Part shown: positions 1 to 8,471 of the stretch, piece after piece
Layout: each line of letters begins with the position of its first letter
Numbering within the stretch: the first letter of the stretch is position 1
Notes under the pieces: generated by a model
The model's database searches: none
The model's input: only the letters and a program-made list of their open reading frames with translations
Told to the model about the DNA's origin: nothing
From: Melghiribacillus thermohalophilus
GTDB taxonomy: Bacteria > Bacillota > Bacilli > Bacillales > Alkalibacillaceae
Assembly (NCBI RefSeq): GCF_004342905.1
Contig: NZ_SMAN01000013.1
Span: forward strand, 1-64,000
Length of the DNA: 64,000 nucleotides
Direction: 5' to 3'
Made by a program: the position numbers and the translations under genes

Positions 1-30
1 ATGTTTTTCGTATTTTCCCCATAGAAAAAA

Positions 31-87
31 TCCCCTCCATAGTAGACAGATTAATGTGCTTTCTTTTTTCTGTCTACTATAAGGGGA
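31..87 (-). terminator. long inverted repeat, likely terminator on the minus strand
   Basis: The arms at 31-50 and 69-87 pair almost perfectly (TCCCCT, then ATAGTAGACAGA, with a 1-2 nt bulge) around an 18-nt loop. Read on the minus strand, the second arm runs into a stretch of T residues at about 25-30, as in an intrinsic terminator. It would stop transcription leaving the transposase gene or the flagellar operon to its right. It could instead be a leftover transposon end. Confidence 0.5.
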
Positions 88-144
88 TCATATCATGTGA
101 ACTGGTGGTTTGCTCTGCGGCTAGAAGCCTCTATTACCGGCCTC

Positions 145-157
145 GGCCTAAAAGGCC
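145..157. repeat. IS200 right-end hairpin
   Basis: GGCCT-AAA-AGGCC palindrome downstream of the transposase stop codon. It lies where IS200/IS605 elements carry the imperfect right-end hairpin recognised by TnpA. Confidence 0.45.
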
Positions 158-213
158 CACCGAAAGGGTTTCCCTCTTGCACCACATTTACCCACTGATT
201 CTTAAAGAATCTC

Positions 214-684
214 TTAATTCTTCTTATTTTTTTGCCCTGTAAACGGATCGTACTCTTCAAATAGTGTGAGTTGATCACTCATATAGTCTTCTTTAAGCTG
301 ATTCCGAATATATTCCTGGATTTTCTTTTTATTTCGTCCCACTGTATCCACATAAAATCCTCTACACCAAAATTTTCGATTCCCGTATCTGTATTTTAAA
401 TTGGCATGACGATCGAATATCATAAGGCTACTTTTCCCTTTTAAATAGCCCATAAATTGAGATACACTTAACTTTGGTGGAATACTTACTAACATATGAA
501 TATGATCAGAACAAGCATTTGCCTCGTGAATCGTTACGCCTTTCCGTTCACATAGAGCTCTGATAATTTGCCCTATACTCTTTTTATACTTACCATAAAT
601 AATTTGTCTTCTGTACTTTGGTGCAAATACAATGTGATACTTACAATTCCATGTTGTGTGTGCTAAACTATTCTTGTCCTTCAT
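214..684 (-). CDS. tnpA: IS200/IS605-family transposase TnpA (Y1 HUH)
   Basis: A 156-aa single-domain Y1 transposase that cuts and rejoins single-stranded DNA at IS200/IS605 ends. The HUH metal-binding motif is His61-Ile-His63, followed by Met-Leu-Val. The catalytic tyrosine is predicted to be Tyr125 in the helix KKIQEYIRNQ, with the usual Gln129 four residues on. Length and motifs are normal, so it looks intact. The start is the ATG at 684, preceded by AAGGAGG at 8-nt spacing. An in-frame ATG further upstream would run through the leader hairpin and has no ribosome-binding site. It sits downstream of the flagellar operon and disrupts nothing visible. Confidence 0.92.
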   Translation of the reverse strand: MKDKNSLAHTTWNCKYHIVFAPKYRRQIIYGKYKKSIGQIIRALCERKGVTIHEANACSDHIHMLVSIPPKLSVSQFMGYLKGKSSLMIFDRHANLKYRYGNRKFWCRGFYVDTVGRNKKKIQEYIRNQLKEDYMSDQLTLFEEYDPFTGQKNKKN

Positions 685-784
685 TGGACATGCCTCCTTC
701 TCTGGTAAGATGCAGTGGTCGGGAAACCTACTATATCTTACCATGAAGTGAGGCTTTTTTTATCCCACGCTAAAAGCTTTCCGG

Positions 785-807
785 AACCCCTGGCATAGCC
801 AGGGGTT
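785..807. repeat. IS200 left-end hairpin
   Basis: Perfect palindrome with 10-bp arms (AACCCCTGGC / GCCAGGGGTT) around a 3-nt loop, upstream of tnpA. It fits the left-end recognition hairpin of IS200/IS605 elements. Confidence 0.55.
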
Positions 808-826
808 TTCAAAAACATTAAAAAAG

Positions 827-855
827 ACCAGTCATCCTAGGTTGGGATGACTGGT
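827..855 (-). terminator. terminator of the late flagellar operon
   Basis: An 11-bp perfect stem (ACCAGTCATCC / GGATGACTGGT) with a 7-nt loop. Read on the minus strand it is followed by TTTTTT. It lies 30 bp past the fliT stop codon and should end flaG-fliD-fliS-fliT transcription. Confidence 0.85.
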
Positions 856-886
856 TCAAATTACATTGTGATGCTTCTGATGAAAA

Positions 887-1240
887 TTAATTTCGCTTAT
901 CGAAAAACATTCCGTCCATCGTCGAGACGTCTTGATATGGATGGTTATATTTTTTATTGGAGTGCTTTTGTTTTTTTAAGTTCCGCATAGATGTTTTTAA
1001 TGTCTGAAAAAACCGTCCGATTTGCTCTTGAATGGTTTGGTCGAGAGCTACCAGCTGCTCGCCCATCTGTTTTTCTTCATCTGTATAAGGAGGATGAATG
1101 TCCTGTAAAAGTTTTTCCCGTTCGTCCAAGAAATGTTCAAACGCTTCAATAAACCCTTCCCGATTTTTTTGTTGTTCAAGCCTGTCCAGCTTCTCAATGG
1201 TGTTTTCCATTAAATCCTTTAAACGTTGAACAGCTGTCAT
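887..1240 (-). CDS. fliT: flagellar protein FliT-like
   Basis: A 117-aa soluble helical protein directly after fliS, the usual position of fliT. FliT proteins are export chaperones, classically for the FliD filament cap. It has no membrane segment, is rich in charged residues and has a predicted coiled coil over roughly residues 5-85, ending in a basic tail. The ATG at 1240 overlaps the last base of the fliS stop region, indicating translational coupling. A longer upstream start would run deep into fliS. The family is poorly conserved, so the call rests on position and size. Confidence 0.7.
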   Translation of the reverse strand: MTAVQRLKDLMENTIEKLDRLEQQKNREGFIEAFEHFLDEREKLLQDIHPPYTDEEKQMGEQLVALDQTIQEQIGRFFQTLKTSMRNLKKQKHSNKKYNHPYQDVSTMDGMFFDKRN

Positions 1241-1638
1241 TACGCCTTCCCGCCTGCTCCATACTTTTGCTGACGGGCAATTTTTAATGCCTCTTTCCAT
1301 GTATCCCGAAATTCGGTTACAAATCCCGCCACTTCATCCAGAATTTCCGGATCATTTTTCACATTGGCATCCATCAAACGACGGTTCATATAATCATAGA
1401 GCGGCATCATTTGACCCGAAATTTCATACTGGGGATCGAGGGTCACCATTAATTCCTGAATAATGCGCTGGGCCTTTTGAATATTCGTATTTTTCGCTTC
1501 ATAATCCTTTTCTTCCATTCCCTTTTTCGCCAGCTTAATAAACTTCAGACAACCATTATAGAGCATTAAGGTCAGTTCCCCTGGTGATGCCGTGTTAATG
1601 GCCTGATTCTGGTAAGTTTCGTATGTTGGGTTTGCCAC
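1240..1638 (-). CDS. fliS: flagellar export chaperone FliS
   Basis: Cytoplasmic chaperone that binds the disordered C-terminus of flagellin until export. The conserved core is clear: NTASPGELTLMLYNGCLKF near the N-terminus, then a four-helix bundle of about 130 aa. The GTG at 1638 is chosen because it aligns with the usual FliS N-terminus (xANPYxxY). AAAAAGGAG lies 12 nt upstream, slightly far. A GTG three codons earlier (1647) is possible but only 3 nt from that site. The ATG at 1686 has no good site. It lies between fliD and fliT in the same operon. Confidence 0.88.
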   Translation of the reverse strand: MANPTYETYQNQAINTASPGELTLMLYNGCLKFIKLAKKGMEEKDYEAKNTNIQKAQRIIQELMVTLDPQYEISGQMMPLYDYMNRRLMDANVKNDPEILDEVAGFVTEFRDTWKEALKIARQQKYGAGGKA

Positions 1639-1713
1639 TGTATTCACACACTCCTTTTTATGAGTTCCCATATACCTGTTGTTCAATCAGCAAATCCGGT
1701 TTAAACGGTCTCC

Positions 1714-3246
1714 TTACATGCCGCCGCCAAACTGGTTCATTAAAAACATGGATTGCTGATTCATCCGCTGAATGGCTTTTTCCATTACGGTAAATTGATT
1801 CCAGTAGCGATTTTCGATATCAATCAAGCGCTGCTGGAATGCAGTAATCCGTTTATCCATATCCTTTAACCTGCGGCCCATGGTATATTGATCGAGGGTA
1901 TCTGTTCCTTTTCCTGCCCGTTCTTCGATACGGTTCATCGTTCGCTCAAGGGCGTCTTCCAGGCGGTTCACAATTCCTCTGCCGTTTCCCTCAACATCAT
2001 TGCTAAATAATTTATATACAGCCTCCGGATCATCCGTCAAAGCTTGTCTCAATTGATCTTCGTCCACAGTCAATTTCCCGCCGCTTAAAAAATCTTTAGA
2101 TGTTTCAATCCCAAGTTCAGTCAAAATTTGATAGCTGTCATTGGTTTCAACGACACTGTACCAGGCCTGACGCATGTCAAATAGTCCACTTGACAGGATT
2201 TGATCACTTCTGAGCAAGCCGCTTTTCGCTCTTTCTTCCCATAACTCGATTTCATCTTCTTCCATATCAGCTTTTTGTTCACTTGTCAGGGGTTTATAAT
2301 CATAATGACGTTTTTCTGTCAGTTTTCCATTGATTTTTTCCACAATCTCATTGTATTTATCTATAAAATTAGTGATATTTTCTACTGCCTGATCCACATT
2401 GTTATTCACGGAGACTTGTACATTCGTACTGGTGGTGTTGTGAAAGTTATAAGTGATTCCGTTAAGGGTGTAGTGGTTTTCAGTCGTTTCAATCGTTAAA
2501 CTGTCATTGTATATAAACCGTGCGTTCGTTCCTCCGGTTTCCCCCGCTGCACTTGTATCAATTTTCAAATGATCTGTAATAAAAGATAACGCTGCTCCAT
2601 CAAATTGTATTTCGGTTTCACCAGCTTTAAAATCCCCGGTTTCTGTTCGTTCAAACACAACTTGATCGGCATCCTGATTATAAAATGCTCGTACTCCTAT
2701 TCCGGAATTGGTGATCTCAGACAGAATTTCATTCAATGATTTATCATGAGAAATCGTGATGGTCGCCGTCTGTTCATTCCCATTTTCATCAAATGTTTTC
2801 ACGATTAAATCCCCGGTTGGAATGGGGTTTGTACTGTCAAAATTACCGGATTGATTGGCCAGGGTGTCATCAGGATCAATTTTTGTTGCGCCGGAAATTG
2901 TACCGGTACTTACCTTGATTGCTGCAGTTGCCATCTGCTCCACTTTGATTTTATAATTTCCGTTTAAAGCAGACGGACTGGCAGACACCGTCACAGCTGA
3001 TTCATCCGTCGAAGTAGCGGACTTAGCCTGATACGTCTTTGATAATTTCATATCCAGTGCCATTTGATCCAATTCAAATAACAGTGTATTGATTTCACGG
3101 TAAGCATCCCGTTTCCATGTTAACCAGGTTTTATCCTGCTGCATTTTCGTAAGCGGGATTCGCTCCGCCTTCATTAAATCTGCAACAATCTGATCAATAT
3201 CCATTCCCGATGCCAGACCGCCGATTCTCATATTATTGCTGATCAT
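1714..3246 (-). CDS. fliD: flagellar filament cap protein FliD (HAP2)
   Basis: 510 aa. FliD caps the growing filament and helps exported flagellin subunits fold and insert. The N-terminal FliD domain begins with RIGGLASGMDIDQIVADLM, typical of the family, followed by a long coiled-coil-prone region. The C-terminal FliD domain covers roughly residues 260-490 and ends in heptad-rich helices containing ITAFQQRLIDIENRYWNQF. Size is normal. It follows flaG by 16 bp and precedes fliS, the standard Bacillus order. The start at 3246 is preceded by AAAGGA at somewhat long spacing; the in-frame Met six codons on is an alternative. Confidence 0.96.
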   Translation of the reverse strand: MISNNMRIGGLASGMDIDQIVADLMKAERIPLTKMQQDKTWLTWKRDAYREINTLLFELDQMALDMKLSKTYQAKSATSTDESAVTVSASPSALNGNYKIKVEQMATAAIKVSTGTISGATKIDPDDTLANQSGNFDSTNPIPTGDLIVKTFDENGNEQTATITISHDKSLNEILSEITNSGIGVRAFYNQDADQVVFERTETGDFKAGETEIQFDGAALSFITDHLKIDTSAAGETGGTNARFIYNDSLTIETTENHYTLNGITYNFHNTTSTNVQVSVNNNVDQAVENITNFIDKYNEIVEKINGKLTEKRHYDYKPLTSEQKADMEEDEIELWEERAKSGLLRSDQILSSGLFDMRQAWYSVVETNDSYQILTELGIETSKDFLSGGKLTVDEDQLRQALTDDPEAVYKLFSNDVEGNGRGIVNRLEDALERTMNRIEERAGKGTDTLDQYTMGRRLKDMDKRITAFQQRLIDIENRYWNQFTVMEKAIQRMNQQSMFLMNQFGGGM

Positions 3247-3262
3247 TCATGGTCACCGTCCT

Positions 3263-3637
3263 TTATATTTTTTTATCTACGATTAATCCCATAAATTCTG
3301 CCATGGCTGCATAAATATCCAGTAATTTTTTCGGTGGGATTTCTCTAATCACTTCTTTAGACTCCGTGTCTACAATTGTGACATAATATTCATTTAATTT
3401 TTCATGAAACTGAAATTGAATCGATGTTCGGGAAGGAGCCAGAAATTCATTTAAACCATCCACTATATTTTTTGCCTCTTCCTTATCAATGTTCTTTTGC
3501 CGGCCAGTTTGCTGCGAGTCTGGCGCATCTGCTTTTTCTCTTCCCGTCCCTCCAATTGCCTCTATATTTTTAGTAAAATGCTCTGATGGTGCCCCGTTCA
3601 AGAGTTGAGATTTAGAAAGAACACTCCTTACATCCAT
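3263..3637 (-). CDS. flaG: FlaG family protein
   Basis: A 124-aa FlaG-family protein. FlaG proteins influence filament length, but the mechanism is unclear. The N-terminal half is polar and variable. The conserved half, from about residue 58, contains a beta-strand segment (SIQFQFHEKLNEYYVTIVD) and the family hallmark EVIREIPPKKLLDIYAAMAEFMGLIVD. It is the first gene of flaG-fliD-fliS-fliT. AGGAG precedes the ATG, and a SigD-like promoter lies 40-60 bp upstream. Confidence 0.88.
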   Translation of the reverse strand: MDVRSVLSKSQLLNGAPSEHFTKNIEAIGGTGREKADAPDSQQTGRQKNIDKEEAKNIVDGLNEFLAPSRTSIQFQFHEKLNEYYVTIVDTESKEVIREIPPKKLLDIYAAMAEFMGLIVDKKI

Positions 3638-3673
3638 ATCAACACAACTCCTCGAGTTTAATTTCTTTATACT

Positions 3674-3700
3674 ATATCGGATAAAATTCGTAATTATTAA
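3674..3700 (-). promoter_or_regulatory. SigD-type promoter of flaG-fliD-fliS-fliT
   Basis: On the minus strand, TTAA (one mismatch to TAAA), 15 nt, then TCCGATAT (one mismatch to GCCGATAT). It lies about 37 bp upstream of flaG. The spacing is the SigD standard. Confidence 0.65.
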
Positions 3701-3763
3701 GCTATTTTAACATGAAGTTGGCCGACATGATGCAAAACGTGGATATCACATAGATAGCAAAGC

Positions 3764-3800
3764 CCTGAGTATAGATACATTTATCTATCCTCAGAGCCTG
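3764..3800 (-). terminator. terminator of the maf operon
   Basis: Stem CTGAGGATAGATA / TATCTATACTCAG with one mismatch and a 4-nt loop, read on the minus strand and followed by GGCTTTGC. It lies 20-55 bp after the stop codon of the second maf gene. The T-tract is short, so termination may be partial. Confidence 0.55.
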
Positions 3801-3820
3801 GCCGTTTGTAAGTAAAGTTA

Positions 3821-5188
3821 TTATATTTTTGTTTCAATCACGTCCATTACCTTTTTTGCGAAATTGGTGTCAGTCATTTTTTGTGCTTCATTTTCAATCG
3901 TCAATGCGTTCGTATAGGGTGCTCCTTTAATTTCCGCTCCGGTAAATGAAGTATTGAAGAACATCATTTCCGGATGTTCCGCAATCTTTTTCTCAATCCA
4001 GTTGCGGAATGCATTCCAGCTTCTAGAAGTGTTGACCATTTTACCATTGTTAGCCCTAACCGTATGCTGCGAATGGGGGAGCAGTTGTTTATTTGAGGAG
4101 GAATATAAAGAATGGGATTGATGCCCTCTGTAAGCGAGATCTTGACCAAAGAAAACGATCTCCTGAAAGCCCATTTGGATTAAAAGCTCTAGCCCGGTCG
4201 TTGCTACTGATCCTCCCGTATCAAATAAAGGTAGGTGCTGTGAATATGCCAGGGATTCAGATTGATCATACCCCCTTTGGAGGAGGATGATTTTCTTCCC
4301 GGAATAATATGCCACTGTTTCTTTGCTGGTAGTTGAAAGAAAAAACATCGGAACATCACAGGGCAGATTCCTGAATTGTTCCAGGACGATTTTTTGCGAA
4401 TCCGTTACAATGACAGCATCCGGTTTAATATTTTTTTGATAAAGCGTTCGATACGCTGAACCAACGCAAAGTAAAAAGTATTTATTTTTCAAGCTGAGAA
4501 TTGTATCCGTACAATCATCCAGTGAAGGGCCGGCAGATATTAAAGCTGCCTTATACTTTTTGAATTTCCCGAGTAATGGCGTTACATGACAGTAATCCTG
4601 CTTAATATTTTGATAAAAATTTACTTCCATTTCCGTTCCAAATCTTTGATAAGACATGTCATGAATTTTTATGTCTTCAAAAAAATTTTTAAGACGAGTG
4701 TCATCAATGGTGTGAATCCAGGGCTTTGGAATGATTATTTTTGTATTTCTTTCAGCAAACCTGTACTTAACCAATAAATTCTGCAGCTCAGTCAGATCAT
4801 GGAATAGATTGATAGTGATATTTTGATTTGCAAATATGTGAGTCAAATCTCTATGATGCATAGCCATTGATAAGGGAGCAGCTGTAATATCAGCTACTGC
4901 AATTTTCTTCTCTGGCTCAGCCTCCATCAATTGTTCCACATGGTATCCCAGTCCGAATCCGAATAACACATACTGCTCTGCGGACGGGTCAATATTGGCG
5001 CGAATAAATTGTTCAACTTCCCTAAGCGGGTTATATTTACTGTAAAAATGAACGTTACCCCATTTCAGGCTCCAATCTCCTGTCCTTGATTGAAACACTT
5101 CATACGGCCCTGTATTCGATGAGCTCGATTGCTGTAGCAGCTCTCTTAATTTTTTATCCGATATAGAAGCAAGATTCGATTGAAACAT
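3821..5188 (-). CDS. Maf-family (MptE-like, DUF115) flagellin glycosyltransferase, shorter paralogue
   Basis: 455 aa. Motility accessory factor (Maf) proteins are thought to attach nonulosonic acids to flagellin in the cytoplasm. The MptE-like (DUF115) fold is recognisable: NPLREVEQ and FGFGLGYHVE in the N-terminal part, then AALISAGPSLDD, LLCVGSAYRTL, PDAVIVTDSQ and FDTGGSVATTGLELLIQMGF followed by VFFGQDLAY in the central catalytic domain. It is related to the longer gene at 5549-7303, with which it shares an operon. No sugar-synthesis genes (pse or neu type) are in the window, so the donor must come from elsewhere. The specific sugar is unknown. Confidence 0.85.
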   Translation of the reverse strand: MFQSNLASISDKKLRELLQQSSSSNTGPYEVFQSRTGDWSLKWGNVHFYSKYNPLREVEQFIRANIDPSAEQYVLFGFGLGYHVEQLMEAEPEKKIAVADITAAPLSMAMHHRDLTHIFANQNITINLFHDLTELQNLLVKYRFAERNTKIIIPKPWIHTIDDTRLKNFFEDIKIHDMSYQRFGTEMEVNFYQNIKQDYCHVTPLLGKFKKYKAALISAGPSLDDCTDTILSLKNKYFLLCVGSAYRTLYQKNIKPDAVIVTDSQKIVLEQFRNLPCDVPMFFLSTTSKETVAYYSGKKIILLQRGYDQSESLAYSQHLPLFDTGGSVATTGLELLIQMGFQEIVFFGQDLAYRGHQSHSLYSSSNKQLLPHSQHTVRANNGKMVNTSRSWNAFRNWIEKKIAEHPEMMFFNTSFTGAEIKGAPYTNALTIENEAQKMTDTNFAKKVMDVIETKI

Positions 5189-5190
5189 GA

Positions 5191-5547
5191 TTATCCCTCA
5201 AAAATAAACCGTTCACCCTGAGATTGTTTAAAAAATGGATGAATTTCATACTCAAATAAATCAGCTACAATGACATAGTCTTCACGTTCTAAACCTTCGT
5301 TTATTTCACTCAAAAACTCATTCAGTTTCGTAGGATCAATGTCAATTTTGTAGTTCTGATTCTTCATTAATTCAATGACCTGGCTGATCCACATGACCCC
5401 TTCACTAAAATCGGCAATCATGTTCATTGCTTCTCCAACCTGCTCTTCCCTGATTTTTTCCGCTATATTCATAGCGCCCCTGGCAACACGCTCAATATAG
5501 ATGTAAAAGCTTTCCTGAGTTTCGGTCACAATGTTTTTGTCACTCAT
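5191..5547 (-). CDS. small protein of unknown function between two maf genes
   Basis: I do not recognise a family. The product is 118 aa, acidic and probably all-helical with no membrane segment or signal. Features are SFYIYIERVARGAMNIAEKI near the N-terminus and a C-terminal stretch rich in Asp and Glu ending EIHPFFKQSQGERFIFEG. The ATG at 5547 is preferred because GAGGG lies 5 nt upstream; an ATG four codons earlier has no site. It starts essentially at the stop of the long maf gene and ends 3 bp before the short one, so the three are one translational unit. That placement suggests a role with flagellin glycosylation, for example as a chaperone or adaptor. This is inference only. Confidence 0.8.
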   Translation of the reverse strand: MSDKNIVTETQESFYIYIERVARGAMNIAEKIREEQVGEAMNMIADFSEGVMWISQVIELMKNQNYKIDIDPTKLNEFLSEINEGLEREDYVIVADLFEYEIHPFFKQSQGERFIFEG

Positions 5548-5548
5548 A

Positions 5549-7303
5549 TTATCCCTCATTTTCTAATTCTTTTATTTTGTATTGGATTTTTTCTTTTAAT
5601 TGAACAAAATAGGATCTGGAGTCATTTGCAGCTTCCTGTAATCGGCTGTATAACTCCATAGAACGGGCATAAACACGCTGGAAGGTTTCCAATTCCGTTT
5701 CATGATCCCCGGGGAGATAGTTATTGAACGTATCCATGACTATTGGCTCTGAAATAATAGACATCATGCCATCTTCAAAAATTTCCTTTAATTGATTATC
5801 GATTCTGTCCAGTTTTTTAATGATCTTTCGATCAAATTTTTGTTTTGACACATTCCTTTTTAACAGTATTATTCCATCCTGTAATAGACGCTCTACTTTC
5901 TCATGAACGTTTATTTCCTTTTCAATATTGACCAGGAAGTTTCTCCAGTCATCAATGATTTTTCTGGGGTATTTCTCCAGGTTGAATGGCCGGGGTCTGC
6001 TTTTTTGGTCCACATATCTGTCACAGAACTCTTTAAACGATATCTGCTGATATCCTTCTAATTTAATGCCTCCCTCTGTACAGTTAAAAATTCGGTCCGG
6101 ATCATCAAATGTTTTTAATAAACTTTCAAAATTATATTTCATTGTATAAAATGGGTAATCGGTTAGGACCTGGTCTCCATTGTAGCCTTCCGTATAAAAT
6201 AGTCCTTTTTGTTTTATGTATTCTTCAGTTATTTTTTGATAATGCTTATTATATTTTGCGTGTGTTTGATTATCCGTATATGCTAAATCCTGTCCAATCA
6301 GAGCAATAGGCCCGGAAGTTATTCTGTAACCGATGTTTAAGGCAAAATTGGCAACAGAAGCTCCTCCTGTTAAAACATCAACATCTTTATTTAATAATTT
6401 CTCGGTATATTTTTCGATTTCGTCACTAATTTTGGAAATAAATAGGATTCCTCTTTTGTTTAAATGATCCAGAATTCCTTCATGATTCGATAAGGAGTAA
6501 ATGATATTACAATGATCAAGGGTTAAAGATTCAAAATGTTCATAGTTTTTTATTCCCCCATCGATGGTCACCACATAATCCGGTTCGATACCATGTTTCA
6601 GTAGTGTATTAATGGTAGAACCTGATGAGACGAGAATGATATGTTCCCGTATTTTTTTGAGCAAAGGAATCTGTTTCGTTAAAGATGGCCCTCCGGATGC
6701 AACGACAACAGGAACGGTGTAGTAGTTTGTTAGTTTTTTGAACGGTATATCATCGAAGGCATAAAAAAGATTTAGGGTAAAATTCTTTTGCCATTCCTTT
6801 GAAAAATATTTAATGGTATTAATATTAACCTGCTCCATATATAGCCGATCTTTTACGCTTTTTAAGGTTCTTTGGTAGGACTCCGATGATACTTTATCAT
6901 AATTTGGAGAACAAATAAAACGGACCTTTTTTCCAAAACGCTTCATAAACGGCTCTAAAAACTCTTTCAATCCCTGACCGTCTTGTTCACGAATCAAAAT
7001 CGTCCGCTCTAAATGTTCTACAACATGTTTCGATTCCTCAAAGACCTGTTCAAAAGGTTCAATAATAATTAAAAATTCTTCCTCTGAAAGTTTTTGGCTG
7101 ATTGCTTTCGCAACATAACCCGATCCCAAACCAAATAAAATGTGCAGGTAATTTCTTTTATACTGGTGATCAGCAATTTGTTGTGCTTCCCTGAGCGGAT
7201 GATATCTGCTGTGCAGATAATAATCATTTACTTTTAAAATAACATGCCCGCTTTTTGATGTTTCTTTCACAATGTTTATCTGTGTTTGTTCTTCTGTTTT
7301 CAT
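5549..7303 (-). CDS. Maf-family (MptE-like, DUF115) flagellin glycosyltransferase, longer paralogue
   Basis: 584 aa. Same family as the 455-aa gene downstream: HPLREAQQIADHQ and FGLGSGYVAKAI in the N-terminal part, VVVASGGPSLTKQIPLL, HIILVSSGSTINTLL, PDYVVTIDGG and VLTGGASVANFALNIGY with ALIGQDLAY in the core. It has an extra C-terminal helical domain of about 130 aa. The ATG at 7303 is chosen because GAGGTG lies 7 nt upstream and a SigD promoter at 7323-7349 would start transcription just before it. In-frame codons further upstream lie in or before that promoter. It is first in a three-gene operon facing hag. Confidence 0.87.
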   Translation of the reverse strand: MKTEEQTQINIVKETSKSGHVILKVNDYYLHSRYHPLREAQQIADHQYKRNYLHILFGLGSGYVAKAISQKLSEEEFLIIIEPFEQVFEESKHVVEHLERTILIREQDGQGLKEFLEPFMKRFGKKVRFICSPNYDKVSSESYQRTLKSVKDRLYMEQVNINTIKYFSKEWQKNFTLNLFYAFDDIPFKKLTNYYTVPVVVASGGPSLTKQIPLLKKIREHIILVSSGSTINTLLKHGIEPDYVVTIDGGIKNYEHFESLTLDHCNIIYSLSNHEGILDHLNKRGILFISKISDEIEKYTEKLLNKDVDVLTGGASVANFALNIGYRITSGPIALIGQDLAYTDNQTHAKYNKHYQKITEEYIKQKGLFYTEGYNGDQVLTDYPFYTMKYNFESLLKTFDDPDRIFNCTEGGIKLEGYQQISFKEFCDRYVDQKSRPRPFNLEKYPRKIIDDWRNFLVNIEKEINVHEKVERLLQDGIILLKRNVSKQKFDRKIIKKLDRIDNQLKEIFEDGMMSIISEPIVMDTFNNYLPGDHETELETFQRVYARSMELYSRLQEAANDSRSYFVQLKEKIQYKIKELENEG

Positions 7304-7322
7304 GACATACACCTCAATCATG

Positions 7323-7349
7323 ATATCGACCATTATGTACAATTTTTTA
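7323..7349 (-). promoter_or_regulatory. SigD promoter of the maf operon
   Basis: TAAA, 15 nt, GTCGATAT on the minus strand: perfect -35, consensus spacing, one mismatch in the -10. The predicted transcript start is only 10-15 nt before the ATG at 7303, which fixes that start and implies a very short leader. Confidence 0.85.
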
Positions 7350-7487
7350 GAATAAAATATAAACTGAATATGTCATATTCATTTGCCGTATGATCGATAT
7401 TTCCATAAACTGTTGTTGCTTGTACTTTCATTTTAACATGTTTCATTAACTTCAATTAAGGCAAAATTCCGCTTTGGGAAAGATAAA

Positions 7488-7519
7488 AAAGCCAGACCCC
7501 TATAAAAGGGATCTGGCTT
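7488..7519 (-). terminator. terminator of hag
   Basis: Read on the minus strand, AAAGCCAGATCCC pairs imperfectly with GGGGTCTGGCTTT across an AT-rich loop and is followed by TTTTTT. It starts 17 bp after the flagellin stop codon. Confidence 0.85.
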
Positions 7520-7535
7520 TGAATTGAATAGAAAC

Positions 7536-8348
7536 TTATCGGAGAAGCTGCAGTACTCCCTGAGGCTGCTGGTTCGCCTGAGCCAGCATGGACTGAGCTG
7601 CCTGCATCAGGATGTTGTTTTTCGTAAATGCCATCATTTCCTTAGCCATATCTACATCACGGATACGGGACTCTGCTGCTGTTAAGTTCTCAGCAGTAGC
7701 ACCGAGGTTGTTAATCGTGTGTTCTAAACGGTTTTGAACAGCACCCAGTTTGGAACGTTCAGTAGAAACTGCTTCAATTGCATCGTTAATACTCGTAATA
7801 GCTGTGTTCGCAACACCAGCAGATGCTACAGAGATTGAAGCTACTCCCAGAGCAGATGCATTCATAGTTGCGATATCTACTGTAATATTCTGACCACTAT
7901 TAGCACCAATATGGAATGCTTTTCCAGTAAATGATCCGTCTAATAGATTTTGAGTGTTAAACTCAGTATTGTCTGCGATACGGTTGATTTCTGATACCAG
8001 GGCATTGATTTCAGCCTGAATCGCATCACGGTCAGCACTTACGTTTGTATCGTTAGCTGCCTGTACAGCCAGCTCACGCATACGCTGAAGAATGGAGTGA
8101 GTTTCAGTTAATGCACCTTCTGCTGTCTGGATTAGGGAAATACCATCCTGAGCGTTTTTCTGAGCCATTTCCAGACCGCGGATCTGTCCGCGCATTTTTT
8201 CGGAAATAGCAAGACCTGCTGCATCGTCACCGGCACGGTTAATGCGGTAACCAGAAGAAAGTTTTTCAAGGTTTTTCTGAGTAGCTGTGTTGTTCATAGA
8301 AAGCTGACGAAATGTGTTCAACGCAGAAATGTTGTGATTAATTCTCAT
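7536..8348 (-). CDS. hag: flagellin Hag
   Basis: 270-aa flagellin, the filament subunit exported by the flagellar type III system. The conserved N-terminal D0/D1 helices are present ([37 protein letters not shown], about 1-140), as is the C-terminal D1/D0 region ([25 protein letters not shown], ending [12 protein letters not shown]). The middle is only about 50 aa, so the outer D2/D3 domains are essentially missing and the filament surface is formed by D1. It is monocistronic with its own SigD promoter, CsrA sites in the leader and a strong terminator. Adjacent Maf proteins suggest that surface Ser/Thr residues are glycosylated. Confidence 0.98.
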   Translation of the reverse strand: MRINHNISALNTFRQLSMNNTATQKNLEKLSSGYRINRAGDDAAGLAISEKMRGQIRGLEMAQKNAQDGISLIQTAEGALTETHSILQRMRELAVQAANDTNVSADRDAIQAEINALVSEINRIADNTEFNTQNLLDGSFTGKAFHIGANSGQNITVDIATMNASALGVASISVASAGVANTAITSINDAIEAVSTERSKLGAVQNRLEHTINNLGATAENLTAAESRIRDVDMAKEMMAFTKNNILMQAAQSMLAQANQQPQGVLQLLR

Positions 8349-8356
8349 TTTCTAAA

Positions 8357-8391
8357 TTCCTCCCTGAATTTTTTCGCCACGTCCCTGTGGC
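8357..8391 (-). promoter_or_regulatory. CsrA-binding hairpin and ribosome-binding site in the hag leader
   Basis: Minus strand. A 5-bp stem GCCAC/GTGGC presents the loop AGGGAC (8376-8391), giving ACAGGGACGT, close to the CsrA consensus ACARGGAUGU. Ten bases later the Shine-Dalgarno TCAGGGAGGAA (8357-8367) contains a second GGA. This two-site layout is known from the B. subtilis hag leader, where CsrA blocks translation until FliW removes it. Here it is predicted from sequence. Confidence 0.8.
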
Positions 8392-8444
8392 ATAATTTTT
8401 TAGACTAAAGCGGCCGCCTTTAGTACTTAAGTTTTACATTTCTT

Positions 8445-8471
8445 ATATCGACATCCCCAAACGATGTTTTA
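8445..8471 (-). promoter_or_regulatory. SigD promoter of hag
   Basis: TAAA, exactly 15 nt, GTCGATAT on the minus strand. The TAAA overlaps the csrA stop codon (TAA at 8469-8471). Transcription would start about 90 nt before hag, placing both CsrA sites and a 7-bp stem at about 8402-8422 in the leader. Confidence 0.9.

Larger units (their letters stand above)
110..812 (-). mobile_element. IS200/IS605-family insertion sequence
   Basis: About 700 bp holding a single intact Y1-type transposase gene and no accessory tnpB, which is the IS200 layout. The ends carry subterminal hairpins rather than inverted repeats: a perfect 10-bp stem at 785-807 on the transposase 5' side and a GGCCT/AGGCC stem-loop at 145-157 on the 3' side. 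The leader has another stem (GGTAAGAT/ATCTTACC, about 702-741), as in IS200 leaders that limit tnpA translation. The exact cleavage sites cannot be fixed from one copy, so the limits are approximate. Confidence 0.75.
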
